A stretch of DNA of 64,000 bases from Epiperipatus broadwayi (lineage: Eukaryota; Onychophora; Udeonychophora; Euonychophora; Peripatidae): contig JAQFVV010000274.1 of NCBI GenBank assembly GCA_028023455.1, positions 1,113,350-1,177,349 on the forward strand, in the 5' to 3' direction. Positions 24,301-35,735 of this stretch are shown piece by piece (positions within the stretch are counted from its first letter, which is position 1; the number at the start of each line of letters is the position of its first letter). Made by a program: the position numbers and the translations under genes. A model generated the notes under the pieces. It was not told the DNA's origin, did no database searches, and saw nothing but the letters and a program-made list of their open reading frames with translations.

Positions 24301-25080
24301 AAAAACACAAAACCAAAATCAAATAATTGAAAACCCGGTCCAGATCTCCTTTTGTTTAAAATGTTATTGCTGTTAATTTTTGTACGTAAACACACACAAA
24401 AAAAAGGCAATCAAGAGTGTCTTTAAAAAAGAAGTTATTTTTGTTAAAAGGCGATCAACATCATCTTTAAAAAAAAGTTATTGTTTTTTTTTTCTGTTTT
24501 TCAACAAAATTGTATATTTCAAAAAAGTTGTAATTGTCTTTATTAAAAAAAGATATTTTTCAAAAATAATATAAAAATTAAAACATGTATTCCAAAGTAA
24601 GTAAACCAAAGCCAAATAATTAAAAACCCGATCAAGATCTCCTTTTGTTTAAGAATGATGTTATTGTTGTTAATTTTTATTTGTAAACACACAAAAAATG
24701 CGATGAAGATTGTCTTAAAAAAGTTATTTTTGTTAACTTTAGTCTAATTTTGTTTGTAAAAATCAACAAAAAAATGCGATCAACATTGTCTTTAAAAAAA
24801 AGTTATTGTTTTTATTAAAAAGATATTTTTCAAAAATATAAAAATTGAAACATGTATTACAAAAATATAAGTCGTGAAATAAGAAAATGTGTGCTTGTAT
24901 CTTTTATTAAAAAATAAATTAAAAACACATTAATTGTTTGCTTTTAATAAAAGAAAATATTTTTTTCAAAAATAATATAATAACTGAAACATGTATTACA
25001 AAAATAAAATAAGAAAATATGTGCTTGTATCTTTTATACAAAAAAAAATTTAAAACACCGTAATTGTTTTATTTTAATAA
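24301..25080 (+). repeat. Internal tandem-like repeats of the Merlin element
   Basis: A block beginning caaataattgaaaacccggtc (24320) recurs about 300 bp later as ccaaataattaaaaacccga (24611), with matching downstream text (agatctccttttgttta, ttgttaatttt). Shorter T/A-rich sub-repeats (gatatttttcaaaaataata, gaaacatgtattacaaaaat) recur several more times up to about 25080. The repeats fill the 3' non-coding part inside the right TIR. Confidence 0.75.
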
Positions 25081-25175
25081 AATAAAAGCGTTGGCCCGGC
25101 AACATTACATTTTGTTTTTCCACAAAAACAATACCATCGTCAAGCAGCCAATGACCGGCTATCAAAAGACTACCA

Positions 25176-26589
25176 AAAGACCCTTTGTTTTTATTATTTA
25201 AGTAATAAAAAGTTCATAAAATCAATTTAAGATTTATTTTATATATGATAAAATTTAAATTATTTAAAGTAGTGTTAATTTGACTGTCTTTTATTGTCTA
25301 TATTAAAGATAGTTTATTTTATTTTGTTAGTAAATATTTGTTGTAATAATATTGGTTTAAAAATTAGTTGGAATGATTTTTAACTGATTAAATATTCATT
25401 GTAAAATGATTTTATCAATGGACGACTGCAAAGTCTGAAGAATTTTAAAATTTAAGCAGATGGTATTACAGGGGATTAATTGAAAGATGACGATTGGAAA
25501 AGAAACATTTTTTTCCTATGAAATTTTGCTATAAATAATTATAAATATTATTTAAAAAGACAAAAATAATTAATACTTGGTTAATAGTTTAGAAGTATTA
25601 GTGAGATTTAGTGAAAAAGTTATGGAATGAAAGGAAATCTAAAATCTGTACTAGTTTTGAGAAGACATTCAATCCTTTAAGAAATACCAAAACTTGCAAT
25701 CATTATATTACCTACATTATGAAATTAATGGAAGAATAAAGCTGTAAGTTTATCAAAAAAATATGACCAGTTACAAAAGAAAGTAAATGTGGGAATATTT
25801 CATAAGTATGTAAGAAGTTAACCACAGAACAAGTTAATTTAATTCCATGTTCTCGAGTATGTAAGAGGTTAATCACAGAACAAGGTAATTTAATTCCATG
25901 ATTTATTCTTCATAAAAACTGTACTTTGCTTATTTTAAATATATTAACATATAGAAGAGTGTTTTCCTGAAGAATTATGTGTTCTAGATGTATTTCTATA
26001 TAGGACTATATTAGATGATGAAAATGGTCCAATATAAAAATACAAATAGAAGGAAGAGTGTTCATTTTATATTTAATATGGGAAACTTAATGTATGATAA
26101 AATATAAACTAGTAAACAATTGGATCAGAAATAGTTGCATAAAGAAACTTGAAGTGAATGTTATATATATATATTGTACCGAAGTACATTGTTATTGTAT
26201 TGTAGTGGTATTTAAAAATAGTAGTATCTCATAAATTTCGTCTTTTTAAAAAATAAAGTGGGAATAAAAGTTAAAGTTGAAAGAAAAATTAAAAAACTAA
26301 AGAGTAGGGTGGGGGGGGTTATTAAAGAAAATAAATAATAAATGCTTTAAAAGAGGGTGGGATTTTTTTTTATTTTAAAGAAGGAAAAAAAATCGATTTT
26401 ATAAATAAAACAATTAAATGTGTGGGTGTATGTGTAAAAGTTTTGAAGAAAAAATAGAAGCCCAATCACAGCGAAGTATAGGACAGTAATTTCACGAGAC
26501 AATAGACGCTGGAGATAACAAAAATTTTCCATTGTTAAGACGTTTTTAAAAACTTTCAACATTCCATTTACTTTCGAATATTTTAAAAA
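25176..26589. other. AT-rich stretch with a 50-bp direct repeat
   Basis: No gene seen. At about 25806-25905 a block (gtatgtaagaagttaaccac, aattccatg) is present twice with a period near 51 bp. Poly-G/A tracts lie near 26310. Open stretch 26347-26592 on the minus strand is low-complexity and unsupported. Confidence 0.5.
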
Positions 26590-26592
26590 CAT

Positions 26593-26787
26593 TTAAAAAT
26601 ATTTCTTGAAGTTACAGATATAACAATTATATAAATTGTCATGTCTACTGAAATGATGCTGTGTTAAATTACCGTATTGTACAATCGGCTGAAACCTCAC
26701 TGCGGAAACATCAGCAGGAAGTTCGGTGGGTAAATCATGGTAAAGTAAAGCAATAAAATACCGGAGTGTCAATGCCGAAAAATCCAT
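26593..26787 (-). CDS. Possible host exon fragment, function unknown
   Basis: Minus-strand open frame of 64 codons with unusually balanced composition for this region: MDFSALTLRYFIALLYHDLP, then TELPADVSAVRFQPIVQYGN, LTQHHFSRHDN, after which it degenerates into AT-rich codons. The first 50 or so residues look like genuine protein with varied, non-AT-driven codon use. There are candidate start ATGs at 26787 and upstream at about 26803. I recognise no family. A splice donor after about residue 50 would explain the change in character, but none is convincing. It may also be transposon-derived. Confidence 0.3.
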   Translation of the reverse strand: MDFSALTLRYFIALLYHDLPTELPADVSAVRFQPIVQYGNLTQHHFSRHDNLYNCYICNFKKYF

Positions 26788-26789
26788 GA

Positions 26790-27123
26790 AAGTTGTATGA
26801 TATCATGGAGTTAAGGAAGGTTTGCTTGAAGTTAGCGATAACCAGTAATAAATAATTTTTAGAGAAACTATATTGTGCTGTGTACGTCATTTCGAACTTT
26901 CCAAATCCTGGGTACCTTTTGATTTTAGTATTCTCTCATTCTTGATTTCCTTTCAAAATAAAAAATAAACTGATAAATAAAACTTTAAACATTACAAAAT
27001 ATTTAGGAAGTATAAACGATATCGGCTTCTGTATTTAATTATATTTAAAGACATTGTGTGTACATATGGGTGTATCTTAATCTAATATGTCAAGTATATG
27101 TTATTTAATATAATTTATTAAAA
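26790..27123. other. No gene recognised
   Basis: AT-rich, with a moderately GC-richer patch at 26800-26940 continuing from the possible exon. No motif recognised. Confidence 0.5.
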
Positions 27124-27227
27124 TATTTATTTAAAATGAAAAGAGTATTATAATGTATTTAATTATTTATTTAAAATGAAAAGAATATTATAATGTATTT
27201 AATTATTTATTTAAAATGAAAAGAGTA
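27124..27227 (+). repeat. Minisatellite, 40-bp period, about 2.6 copies
   Basis: Unit beginning tatttatttaaaatgaaaag recurs at 27124, 27164 and 27204 with one or two substitutions. Confidence 0.9.
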
Positions 27228-27831
27228 TGTGTGTTTAACTTATAAAGCAAAATGATTGTCTTTTGTTTTTTTCTCTTAAGAAAAGGAAATACTTAAAATG
27301 TCATTTAAATATTTATGTTTATGTTTTGAATACACACATTTATGTTGAACAATATTTTAATAATATGGGAATGGAGAGATTTAATTATTAACAAAAAACA
27401 ATTAAGTTAAAATTAAAAGAATAGAGAAACTATATTTTTTAATGTTTTCTCATTCAGTAAATTATCATTATTATTGAGATAGGATTATTAGAGAGGGCGG
27501 AATTTTATTTTCTTAAAAGATAGTTACAATCCGATGAGCTAGTTGAAGGCTTCAGGTACTGGATTTAGTGCTAATAAGATAAACATGTTGATTGCAAATG
27601 TAATTAACTGGTGCCTAAAGAAAGGGTTTACCTTAAAAATAAATAAAGTGTTTATTTGGTTGGTATTTATCCAGTAGCCAAGTGTTTATGTTATTGGTAG
27701 TTTGCTGCCAATGATATTTTGCACTTTACCTGAGGACCAAACACCTTTAAAGATTGGATAAGAAGATAGGGTATTAGTTTTTTCTATTCATCATTGTTAG
27801 TTATTATAGATAAAGACGGTAGGTGGTTGCA

Positions 27832-27984
27832 GTTCATTTTGGTGCATCAATGTGGCCCAAAACTAGATGTTTCAAATGGTAGGACCAACGTAAGTTGTGG
27901 TTGGACGTTCATTTGGCGTATTAACGTGGCCTAAAACTAGTCATTTCAAATGGTAAGACCAATGTAAGTTGTAGTTGGACGTTT
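27832..27984 (+). repeat. Direct duplication, 75-bp unit, two copies
   Basis: Starts near 27835 and 27910. Shared blocks are cattt.g.g.atyaa.gtggcc, aaaactag, tttcaaatggta and gttggacgtt. Copies are about 85% alike. Base composition is slightly higher in G than its surroundings. Confidence 0.8.
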
Positions 27985-28439
27985 TTGAGGTGGGATGGTC
28001 AAAGTTAGCCATTAATAATATAGGTGACAGTTAGTGAGAAAGAAGTTAGAAGGCGTGATAGTGTTGTTGTTTTTTGTGAGAACTGGTTAGATTAGTACAA
28101 CTAGTAAACAGTGATTTTTATATGACATTATATAATGTGGAGGCATAATTCTTAGAAAATGAACAAGGGAGACTCCGGGCGAATGAGGATAGATGAGCAG
28201 AAGGTGTAAAAATAGAACTTCAAGAGGGCTAAGTTTGATTGTACATATGTTTTGAGATAAAGAAAAAGAATTTTACTCTTTAAATGGAGTTAGATGAATT
28301 ATTGGTGAAATGGAAATAGCGAGCCGGGTTATAAAAATAAAGACTTTCTCGGAAAACAGAGGGGAAATACCGAATAAACATTTAGAGTATAGAGCGGTTT
28401 TTCTCATGTAATGAGTTAAATGAATTAACTATAGTTAAT

Positions 28440-28720
28440 ACAGCCATTATTTATATACAGAATGAGGCTGAAGTTTGGTGGGACTCAAACCGACAAGCTT
28501 TGAGGAGTACAAACGAGCATTGCTGTCAATCAGGCAGAACAGGATAAATGGAGGATAGAGGAATTATTGAGCACGTTCTTTTGCAGACAAGTAAATGTTT
28601 TTTTATTTTTTAAAAATTAAAATAAAATGGCTCTGAAGAAGACTGTAGGACAGTCAAAACATAAGATTGTGCATGCATATAGGTACAATAAAGGTTTTTG
28701 CTAAAAAGTGTTCAAAGTAG
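28440..28720 (+). mobile_element. PLE-type 3' end with a hammerhead-like motif
   Basis: At 28633 CTGAAGA is followed by a perfect 5-bp stem, GACTG-TAGGA-CAGTC (28641-28655), then AAAAC where an active hammerhead has GAAAC. A short distance downstream is aataaaggtttttgc. Penelope-like elements commonly carry hammerhead ribozymes in their terminal repeats, and this spacing (CTGANGA, stem II, GAAAC, then a poly(A)-like end) matches. The core G is replaced by A, so the ribozyme is probably inactive. The upstream 150 bp has one open stretch (AEVWWDSNRQALRSTNEHCC) that I cannot assign. Confidence 0.5.
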
Positions 28721-28810
28721 TGGATAAATTGTATTTATATAAGATATTATAGCAAAATGGAAGAAGTGGTGAATTTGGCAATATAAAAATACATTTTCTA
28801 TATCTTTCTC

Positions 28811-28895
28811 AGTATTCTTGGTATTATGCGACCAAAAACAGGTGAATAATAATAATATACATTTTTATTGTTGGTTGCAAAATACCAAGAATACC
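28811..28895. repeat. Imperfect inverted repeat, 24-bp arms
   Basis: gtattcttggtatt.tgc.accaa (28811-28834) pairs with ttggttgcaaaataccaaga (28872 onward) across a loop of about 37 bp that is AT-rich. It could be a small MITE end pair or a hairpin. Confidence 0.7.
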
Positions 28896-29524
28896 ATGAA
28901 ATCTGAAGAAAATTTATTTTTTACTTTTTAGTGCTTGTTATTTGTATAGTGCATTTAAGTAAATAAATGTGTCTTTAAATTTTTTTTTTAAATACAGTAT
29001 TTTATCAAATTTTTATTTGTTTTCTCTCAATTCCTATTTTATACTTAGAAAATTGTCTAAGTGCTATAGTTTTAGAAAATGCTAATTTATCAATAATTGA
29101 TGTTTAATAAAAGCATAAATAATTATAAATTTCTTTTTAATGTTTCAAAAAATGTTAAAACATTTATAACAGGTTTGAATTCGTAATAAAGAAAATTTAT
29201 TTAAAAAGGAGCGCTTTCAATACTGAGTAGTATCGTAATCACAGCATTATGTGACTAAAAAAAATGAGATCTAGATTTAAAGTTACTTTTGAATATTAAA
29301 TAATAGATTAACATAAAATTGAATTTTTAGAAGTAGATTTGCATACTAATGATGAAAGTGGTTCTTTAGTATAATTATTAAAAAAATGTTTTTTTTTTTA
29401 ATTTTAAAATAAACAATCTACAAATTTGCATATATATGAAATAAATGAATTAACGTATATTTTTCTTTTACTATCTTTATGCCAATTACTGTAAGCCTTA
29501 GTTAGAAATAGATGCCAGTACTTA

Positions 29525-29600
29525 ATAAATCCTTATCCGGTGCTATCCTATTTAATATCCACAAATTAGTTTCAAATTTGTGACTTTCATCAGTGAGGAA
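29525..29600 (-). mobile_element. Minus-strand PLE 3' end with hammerhead-like core
   Basis: On the minus strand CTGATGA (29593-29587) is followed by aagtcacaaattt and GAAAC (29573-29569). The second strand of stem II is lost. Then comes ggataaggatttatt, typical of the run-out of Penelope termini. No PLE coding sequence is seen next to it, so this is a short 3'-end scar. Confidence 0.45.
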
Positions 29601-30364
29601 CTTTGGATTTTGTAACAATGCATCTGGATCTTTAGGATCCAATGGACCTTCCCTCTGGAAATCATCATTTACCTATTAAATTATCAAGCTATCAACCCAA
29701 ACTAAAAGACAAATGTTTTCAATCTTAGCAACTTGTTTGTATAATCTTATAGATCTAAAACCAGTTTGGTTTCGGTATATTATGGCATCCTCAGTTTTTT
29801 AACCTTAACCATTTTTGGACCTCGATTTAATGAATTCAGTTTATATATTACTATTATTATTCAAGATGCCCATGTGCTTTAATGCAGTGGAAGAAGGCCA
29901 ATGTCTGGAATTCAAGGCCCAGATCTTGGCCTTCCATCACTTTCAGTGCTCAAACTTCTTATCAATTTCCGAACAATAAACCATTCAATTATTAATACTA
30001 TTTGAAATTACACCTATACTTAATCGGCTGTATTTTGGATAGCCTATTTATGGAAGATGAAAGAGAGTTGAATGTAACAGATTATGTTTGAAAGCTGTTC
30101 TTTTTTATTTTGTTAGAATAATGAAATGCGTGTAAAATTCTGAAAATACGAAATTTGTCTGAAGAAGATAAATTTGGATTTTACTATTTTGACCATACTC
30201 ATTCGAAGGAAATTTCAAGAAACATGAATTAAATATAATTTGTCCTTACTTATGAATGAAATATAGATTTGTTATTTATTAATGATATATCTGAACATAT
30301 TTTAATGATTTTAAAGAGCCTATAAATAATTTTATGGCTTATCAAATGTGTAGTTCTAAGAATA
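29601..30364. other. No gene recognised
   Basis: AT-rich, with a GC-richer patch at 29860-29960 that has aaggccaa and ttggcctt as an inverted pair. No coding or repeat family recognised. Confidence 0.5.
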
Positions 30365-30640
30365 TAAACCCGTTCATGGGATAAACAAGTCTGAATACAT
30401 TACTAAAACAATTCACAAGACAGATTTCTAAAAAATCAGTGAAAAGAATTTGTAAATAATGCCCACCTTTTGTATATCAGTGCTGATCTTTTATTTGACA
30501 AAAGAAATCAACATATTGGCATAAATAAAATGCAAGATGAGCATTGTGTACAAATTCTTTTCAGTAAGTGTTTAGGAATCTGGCTTGTGAATTATTTTAG
30601 TAATTTATTTGGATTTGTTTGTTCCACAAATAGGTTCATT
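30365..30640. repeat. Foldback element, about 95-bp inverted arms
   Basis: About 30365-30466 is the imperfect reverse complement of about 30536-30640. The best-matching part is attactaaaa.aattcacaag / cttgtgaattattttagtaat, followed inward by gaaaagaatttgta / tacaaattcttttc. The central ~70 bp also has a small hairpin. It is non-coding, consistent with a MITE or foldback transposon. If transcribed it would form a long hairpin RNA. Confidence 0.8.
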
Positions 30641-31242
30641 TGAAAATATCTATTTTAATAACAATAAGATACTAGAAAGTCTTCCTATGTGATCATTACA
30701 AAGAAAAAGTTAAAATTATAATAGTAAAAAAAGATGAAGCACTGGAAAGGATCAAGAAGTCATAATATATGGATTTTCAGCTTCAGAATCCGATACTTGA
30801 CCACTCTGCTATGAGATAATAATAGGTATATTTCTAGTTGAGTTATTACTAGTTAATTCTGATAATTAATTTATGCAATAAAACATAATTTTAAACAAAA
30901 AATAATATTTATTGATTATAGGTTATATCATGGCCTAGTTTCAGACAATTATTGTCTTATAAAAATAATCTTTGATACAAACTTATGATTACCGAAAGAG
31001 TCAACCATGTCATACACAATCTATAGATATCTCTATATTGCTGTAGTCCAGCTAAGACTACTTTATACTAGTAGAGCCACCTATTTACATACAAAGAAAA
31101 ATGGTGACATTTATTAATAATAACTCTATTTTCTACAATGAATATTATATCTTGCAAATTGATTTGACATTTTCTTGGCAGATTAAGTTTTAATAATATA
31201 AAATTATGAACTAGAGAAATATATATAAATAGATAAAAAAAA

Positions 31243-31858
31243 TTATAAAACTTTTATTAGCAAAATACAACAGAAAAAGACAGTCAAGACTGAGCCAAAG
31301 AATTCTCTATTTTGAATGGTATGTGTAACAGGCCTATGAATCAATCGGGCATGAGCTGACAGTTCCTTGATAGGAATGATGATGTGTAGAAGATCAGGAA
31401 TAAATATGGCTACATCTCTCATAATCTGATGTGCCTTTCCTTTTCTGAAAAGTACATTTGCAATAAACTCGTCAATCCAACTGGCTATAATATGAATGGA
31501 AGCGATATTGATGATAATCAGTGCGTTGCGAGGAATGAAAGCAACATTGGTGTTCATTAAATGAACTACCGTACATGTTGATATAATCTCTATAATAGTA
31601 AAAAATAACTGATAGGTCCAGTAACAGTAAAACTCATCATTCCAATAATTGAAATACATCCACCATGAGTAGGGAAACAAAAAACAATATAAGCATGGAT
31701 ATTCTTAATTGTTTCCTCCACCATAAATGTATTATTTGTGTTATCCACTCGTAAAAAATGATAACTGCAGAGAGAGTCAAGATCCATATTTTTAATGTAT
31801 TGGAGGTAGCATTAAAATAAACATGTTTGTAGCCGCTGTAGCCCACTTCATATATACT
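31243..31858 (-). CDS. Terminal exon of a multi-pass membrane protein, frameshifted in this copy
   Basis: Minus strand. From about 31848 it reads GYSGYKHVYFNATSNTLKIW, then a hydrophobic segment ending YEWITQIIHLWWRKQLRISM. A +1/-1 shift in a T-run near 31680 moves to the next frame: FPYSWWMYFNYWNDEFYCYW, TYQLFFTIIEIISTCTVVHL, ALIIINIASIHIIASWIDEF and so on. It ends in a hydrophobic stretch and a TAA at 31243. About 200 residues, five or so membrane segments with charged loops (KGKAHQIMRDV, SAHARLIHRP). A splice acceptor (tatatatgaag) precedes the first codon, and AATAAA overlaps the 3' end. Composition and protein-like residue use argue for a real host gene, but I cannot name the family. The frameshift may be a base-call error in the homopolymer or mark a pseudogene. 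Confidence 0.55.
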
Positions 31859-31859
31859 T

Positions 31860-33986
31860 ACAAAAAAGTTTACGTTTTATTTCATACACACATATAAAAA
31901 ATATTAAATATCATAAATACACCATTTTTATAAACATGATTAATAAATTGTATCAAAAATATTACATAAAATTACTCCTATAGTTTTGCCTGTATTTTAT
32001 AGTTTTCTAAAAGGAAATTTCCTGAAACATATAAAGAATTACACGCCTATTCATTCAAAGGAATATCTATATATGACATCCAATTTATTAAAGAAGTTTT
32101 ATAAGAGTGGTATTCACTAAAAATTTGATATTATTTATATGTATCATATTATTTAAGTGAGGTGATATAAAGATTGTTAACATATTAATAACGTAAAAGA
32201 TATTTTAGTATAGACATTACCGATAAACAGTTATGCAATTACATGTTTTATAAAATATATGTCACCCTTTAGATTGAGATATCTATAGCCCATTCCTAAA
32301 AATTATCATGCTTGCCTCCTTGGTACTTTAGTTATTCTCTGAATAAGTCGTTCAAGAGATACAAATTGATATTTTGTTCAATGTCTTTCCCATTCATTAA
32401 ATTGGCATCCAGCAACTTCGTGTGGAGCTAAATTAAAAATGTTTTATTTGTTACCAAGTCATACTAAGCATTCTGTGTGATTGGAGAATGATATCACTGT
32501 GTGTGACTCATATAAAGCCCACTTAGAGGAATGTCAGAGTAATTTGATATCAAATAACTTAAAGCAATCATATTAAATTTCTGAAAACTTGCCTCATACT
32601 TTTCATAATTGAATATGCAATATAATGTTTTAAATATTTTAAATAAATTTCCAAATCTTTTATATAATAATCCTATACCATAGTTACATTTAGATCTGAA
32701 TAAAGCTTAGAAACTATTTTGCTCCCTGTTTCCTTGACATTTCATTAGGGATAAAATGATATTCCAAAAGCTGTCATATTGATTTCAGCAAAATTTCCAA
32801 TGTTTTCAATTTGGGTGAACAACATTCCATCATAAAAGAAGTAACAAAAATGATAAAACACATCTTAATCCCTTGGATACATTTGAATTTCAAGGATTTT
32901 ATTTAATTGTAGATCAGTTTACAACAGAACTCAATAAAAGATGAGTTATGTATAATACTCTTTTCTATAGATTTAATTTTTCTATTGAAGTTAGAAAATA
33001 AGTCCTTCCAAAACAAAAATTATATTCTGCATATATAATCATGATTTACAAGATTTATTCGTGAATGAATTTTTATTTTTCTCAAAATTTATTGGCACAA
33101 ACTGAATAAAATTTACTGACAAGTTTCCCAAATTACAATATTGCACCTTAAATCGTGTTTATCAATTTTGGCAATGAATATAGAAAGTTAATATTTCACA
33201 GTAATTTATATAAAAAGTCATTTGCAGTCAGAATTATCTTGGTCAAAATTATCATTTCTATCAGTAATTTCAATATTAAGTGAATAAAACAACTCATTAA
33301 TAAAATTATTAGAATTTGCAAATAAAAAGTGTTGCAAAGTGCTATGTTTGGAAATGTAACTCTTGCTCTCCAAACTGTATGGGATCTAAATTTATTCCCT
33401 AATAAAAACTATAGTTCAATTATTAGTAAAATATATACATTTTACAATATATACATGAACCCAAAGGCATACAAAAATGATAATAAAGATCTATATGACC
33501 TGGCTTGCTTTTTACATGTTTAGGGGCACGTTCTCCACAATAAAAATTTAAGATATGTATGGATAATGTACAGCACTGAGGCTTAAAGTCTATTCACATA
33601 CTTGAAACTTCACATAAATCTCTTTTTGCATTTGGCTGGCATAGATTAATTGTCCAATTTTTTTCTCTTGTGATTGGTTTCTATTTCCGATCCCACTGAT
33701 ATGATAATTAATTTATTTATGATACATTCTTGACTGTGGAATTTTACTACTAATTAGTTCTATTGACTTACTTTTAGATTCTTGAGTGGTTACTAATGAC
33801 TGAATCTGGAACTCACAATCATTAATTATTTTAGGTCTACATATATATATAGTGAAGGAATTTAATTACTTATATCTAGAGATTTAATTAATTACTATTT
33901 CACTCTACTTAGGAATTAATCTTTTCTGATCTCATTTTACTATTTATTATTTTTTTCAGTTTTACTAATCTATGAAATACTAGATT
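31860..33986. other. AT-rich stretch, possibly intron of the minus-strand membrane gene
   Basis: If the exon at 31243-31858 has upstream exons they would lie here or beyond, but I see no convincing one. The open stretch 33329-33523 (+) is unsupported. No repeats recognised. Confidence 0.4.
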
Positions 33987-34286
33987 TCATATTAATGACT
34001 CTATTTGTTTATTATATATTTGCATACATACATAGCACACATTCCACCCAATTTCAGAGATTTGTCTTTTCTCTGAACTTAATACAAAGTTGCGAAGGTA
34101 CTTTGGAATCTTTCTTTTCTTTTTAACCAATTGAAATGGATTTATCTCGACTTCACTTGTTATTGTTTCATCTGCTATGCTTAGTTGGACTTCGTTAATG
34201 TGGGTAAACTCTGTTTCTGCATTACACTTATCGTTTAGTAACTTTATCAGTGGCATCAGTTTTCTTGAATAAATCAGGTATTTCAT
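33987..34286 (-). pseudogene. Possible C-terminal tail of a retroelement polyprotein
   Basis: Minus-strand frame ending with PFQLVKKKRKIPKYLRNFVL followed by SSEKRQIS. A basic run then IPKYLRxxV resembles the arginine/lysine-rich tail (rrSkR.rkiPkyLkDYv) that ends many Gypsy/Ty3-type pol proteins. The N-terminal half (TEFTHINEVQLSIADETITS) is acidic linker-like. No integrase core or RT is detectable upstream on the minus strand, so the assignment rests on one motif. Confidence 0.35.
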
Positions 34287-34299
34287 TCACATTTTCATC

Positions 34300-35479
34300 T
34301 ACACGGTTGATTGATGTGTTTGAATAATATATTTCCGTCATTAGTACACATATTCACCATCTGCTTTGATAGATGACATATAACTACAGCCTATGACCAG
34401 AATTTATTCAGATTTTTACCCACACTTTTTCATCAAGTGCAAACTTATAAGTACTGTATTCTCAGTATGTTTAAGACCACCTGTAGGTGAAATTTTTGTT
34501 TATTTAGTATCAACTTTTGACATAGCTCTTATGTAGGAGAATGTGAGTAGTTAATAAAGTTTTATAGTTATCTAAACTGTGTGTATTTATTAATTTAGAT
34601 ATTATGGCCAAGAACATAACAGTATTTATTTTTTAAAAAGCTGAACTGCAAAATTATTTTTAAAAATATCTTTTATCTAATATTATTCACGTGGAAACGC
34701 ATGCTTCCAATTATTACATCATAATAGTAATATGATTAATTTTAGAATAAATCACAGCGTTTTAAAAAGAAAATGGATATTCCTCATTCGACATATAGGC
34801 AGAAAATAAATTTTTACTTTCTAATTACTAATAATAGGCCAAGTTCTATAAATGAAATTGTACAATATATAGTAAATGAGTTTGTTTTTCGAATACAATT
34901 AAATTCCATATGATATAGCGTAAAACGCGAGATCCGTTTTGGTGTTCAAAGTGGACAATTGATAAGGGCGCAAGACAGTAATATTCGGCATAGCATCATA
35001 TAAATTGGATATGAGGTAAGGTTGTTTATTCTTAGCCAGTAAAACAAATGAAATAACTTATGTTTTCGAAAAATTGCTAATTAACCAAAAATACTCCTAA
35101 ATAAAATACATATTGCATAACACACTTCGATTCCTATACAGTTTTTAGTATTTATTTTGCTATTTGTATATATTTTTAATTTGTGCTTTAGTGTTGTAAA
35201 TAGTTGTTTTTGATCATGGCAGGTTTCTTCAAAATGTGTTTCCTGACTAAAATAGGAATGTTGCTTATCTTTAGTCCTCGTTTTTAAAAGTATTTTATTT
35301 AATTTTGAGGCGTGATTTAAATGCTGAAAATATCCATCTCCACGTGTCCATGCCTGTGTGCAGTAATACATACAGTATATGAAAAATAATAAAACAATAA
35401 TTAAATCACCTTTTTTAAAAAAGTAAAGTGTATAATTTGGCAGCTAAGAACTGAAGACAAATATGTCATTTAAATAGTC
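34300..35479. other. No gene recognised
   Basis: AT-rich. A minus-strand open stretch 35081-35371 has varied residues (CTQAWTRGDGYFQHLNHASK) but matches nothing I know. Confidence 0.45.
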
Positions 35480-35556
35480 TGAACCGAGAATTGAACGTTG
35501 TAACGTCAGAAACGTGTGATTCGTTAACAGTGCAGAATTCTACTACCACATGGTAA
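35480..35556 (-). other. tRNA-like relic (possible SINE head)
   Basis: Minus strand reads tggtagtagaattctgcact (A-box/D-arm-like), then gttaacg as an anticodon-loop-like stretch, then gttcaattctcgg (B-box-like). The A-to-B spacing is about 52 bp, longer than in a normal tRNA, and I cannot close an acceptor stem. It is best read as a decayed tRNA-derived SINE promoter rather than a tRNA gene. Confidence 0.35.
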
Positions 35557-35609
35557 ATACTCTGGAGCTGATTTAAATTTTGATCACAAGTTAGTTGTTG
35601 TAGAAATGA

Positions 35610-35735
35610 TATTTATTTGGGAAGAAATAGGAAGTGCAAAAATATTTTTTTTGGAAGAAATAGGAAGTGCAGTAATATGAAAGAAATTAGGAATTGATAA
35701 TCTGATGAAGGAAATCAATAAAGATTTCAAGTTTT
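35610..35735 (+). repeat. Short direct repeat and hammerhead-like hairpin
   Basis: ggaagaaataggaagtgca occurs twice (about 35619 and 35653). At 35702 CTGATGA precedes a perfect 6-bp hairpin, GAAATC-aataaa-GATTTC (35711-35728), followed by aag instead of GAAAC. The pattern resembles a degenerate PLE hammerhead. Confidence 0.4.

Larger units (their letters stand above)
22924..25175 (+). mobile_element. Merlin-type DNA transposon with both terminal inverted repeats
   Basis: The left end TGGTAGTCTTTTGATAGCC (22924-22942) is exactly inverted at the right end (25157-25175). Similarity continues imperfectly inward (aggcacagctgatcgacg against ggtcattggctgcttgacg). The 2.25-kb interior carries a decayed ISXO2-like/Merlin transposase at 23400-24190, followed by repeats. 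Merlin elements usually make 8-9 bp target duplications. I compared the flanks and saw none, so the exact termini or one flank may be altered. Confidence 0.85.
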
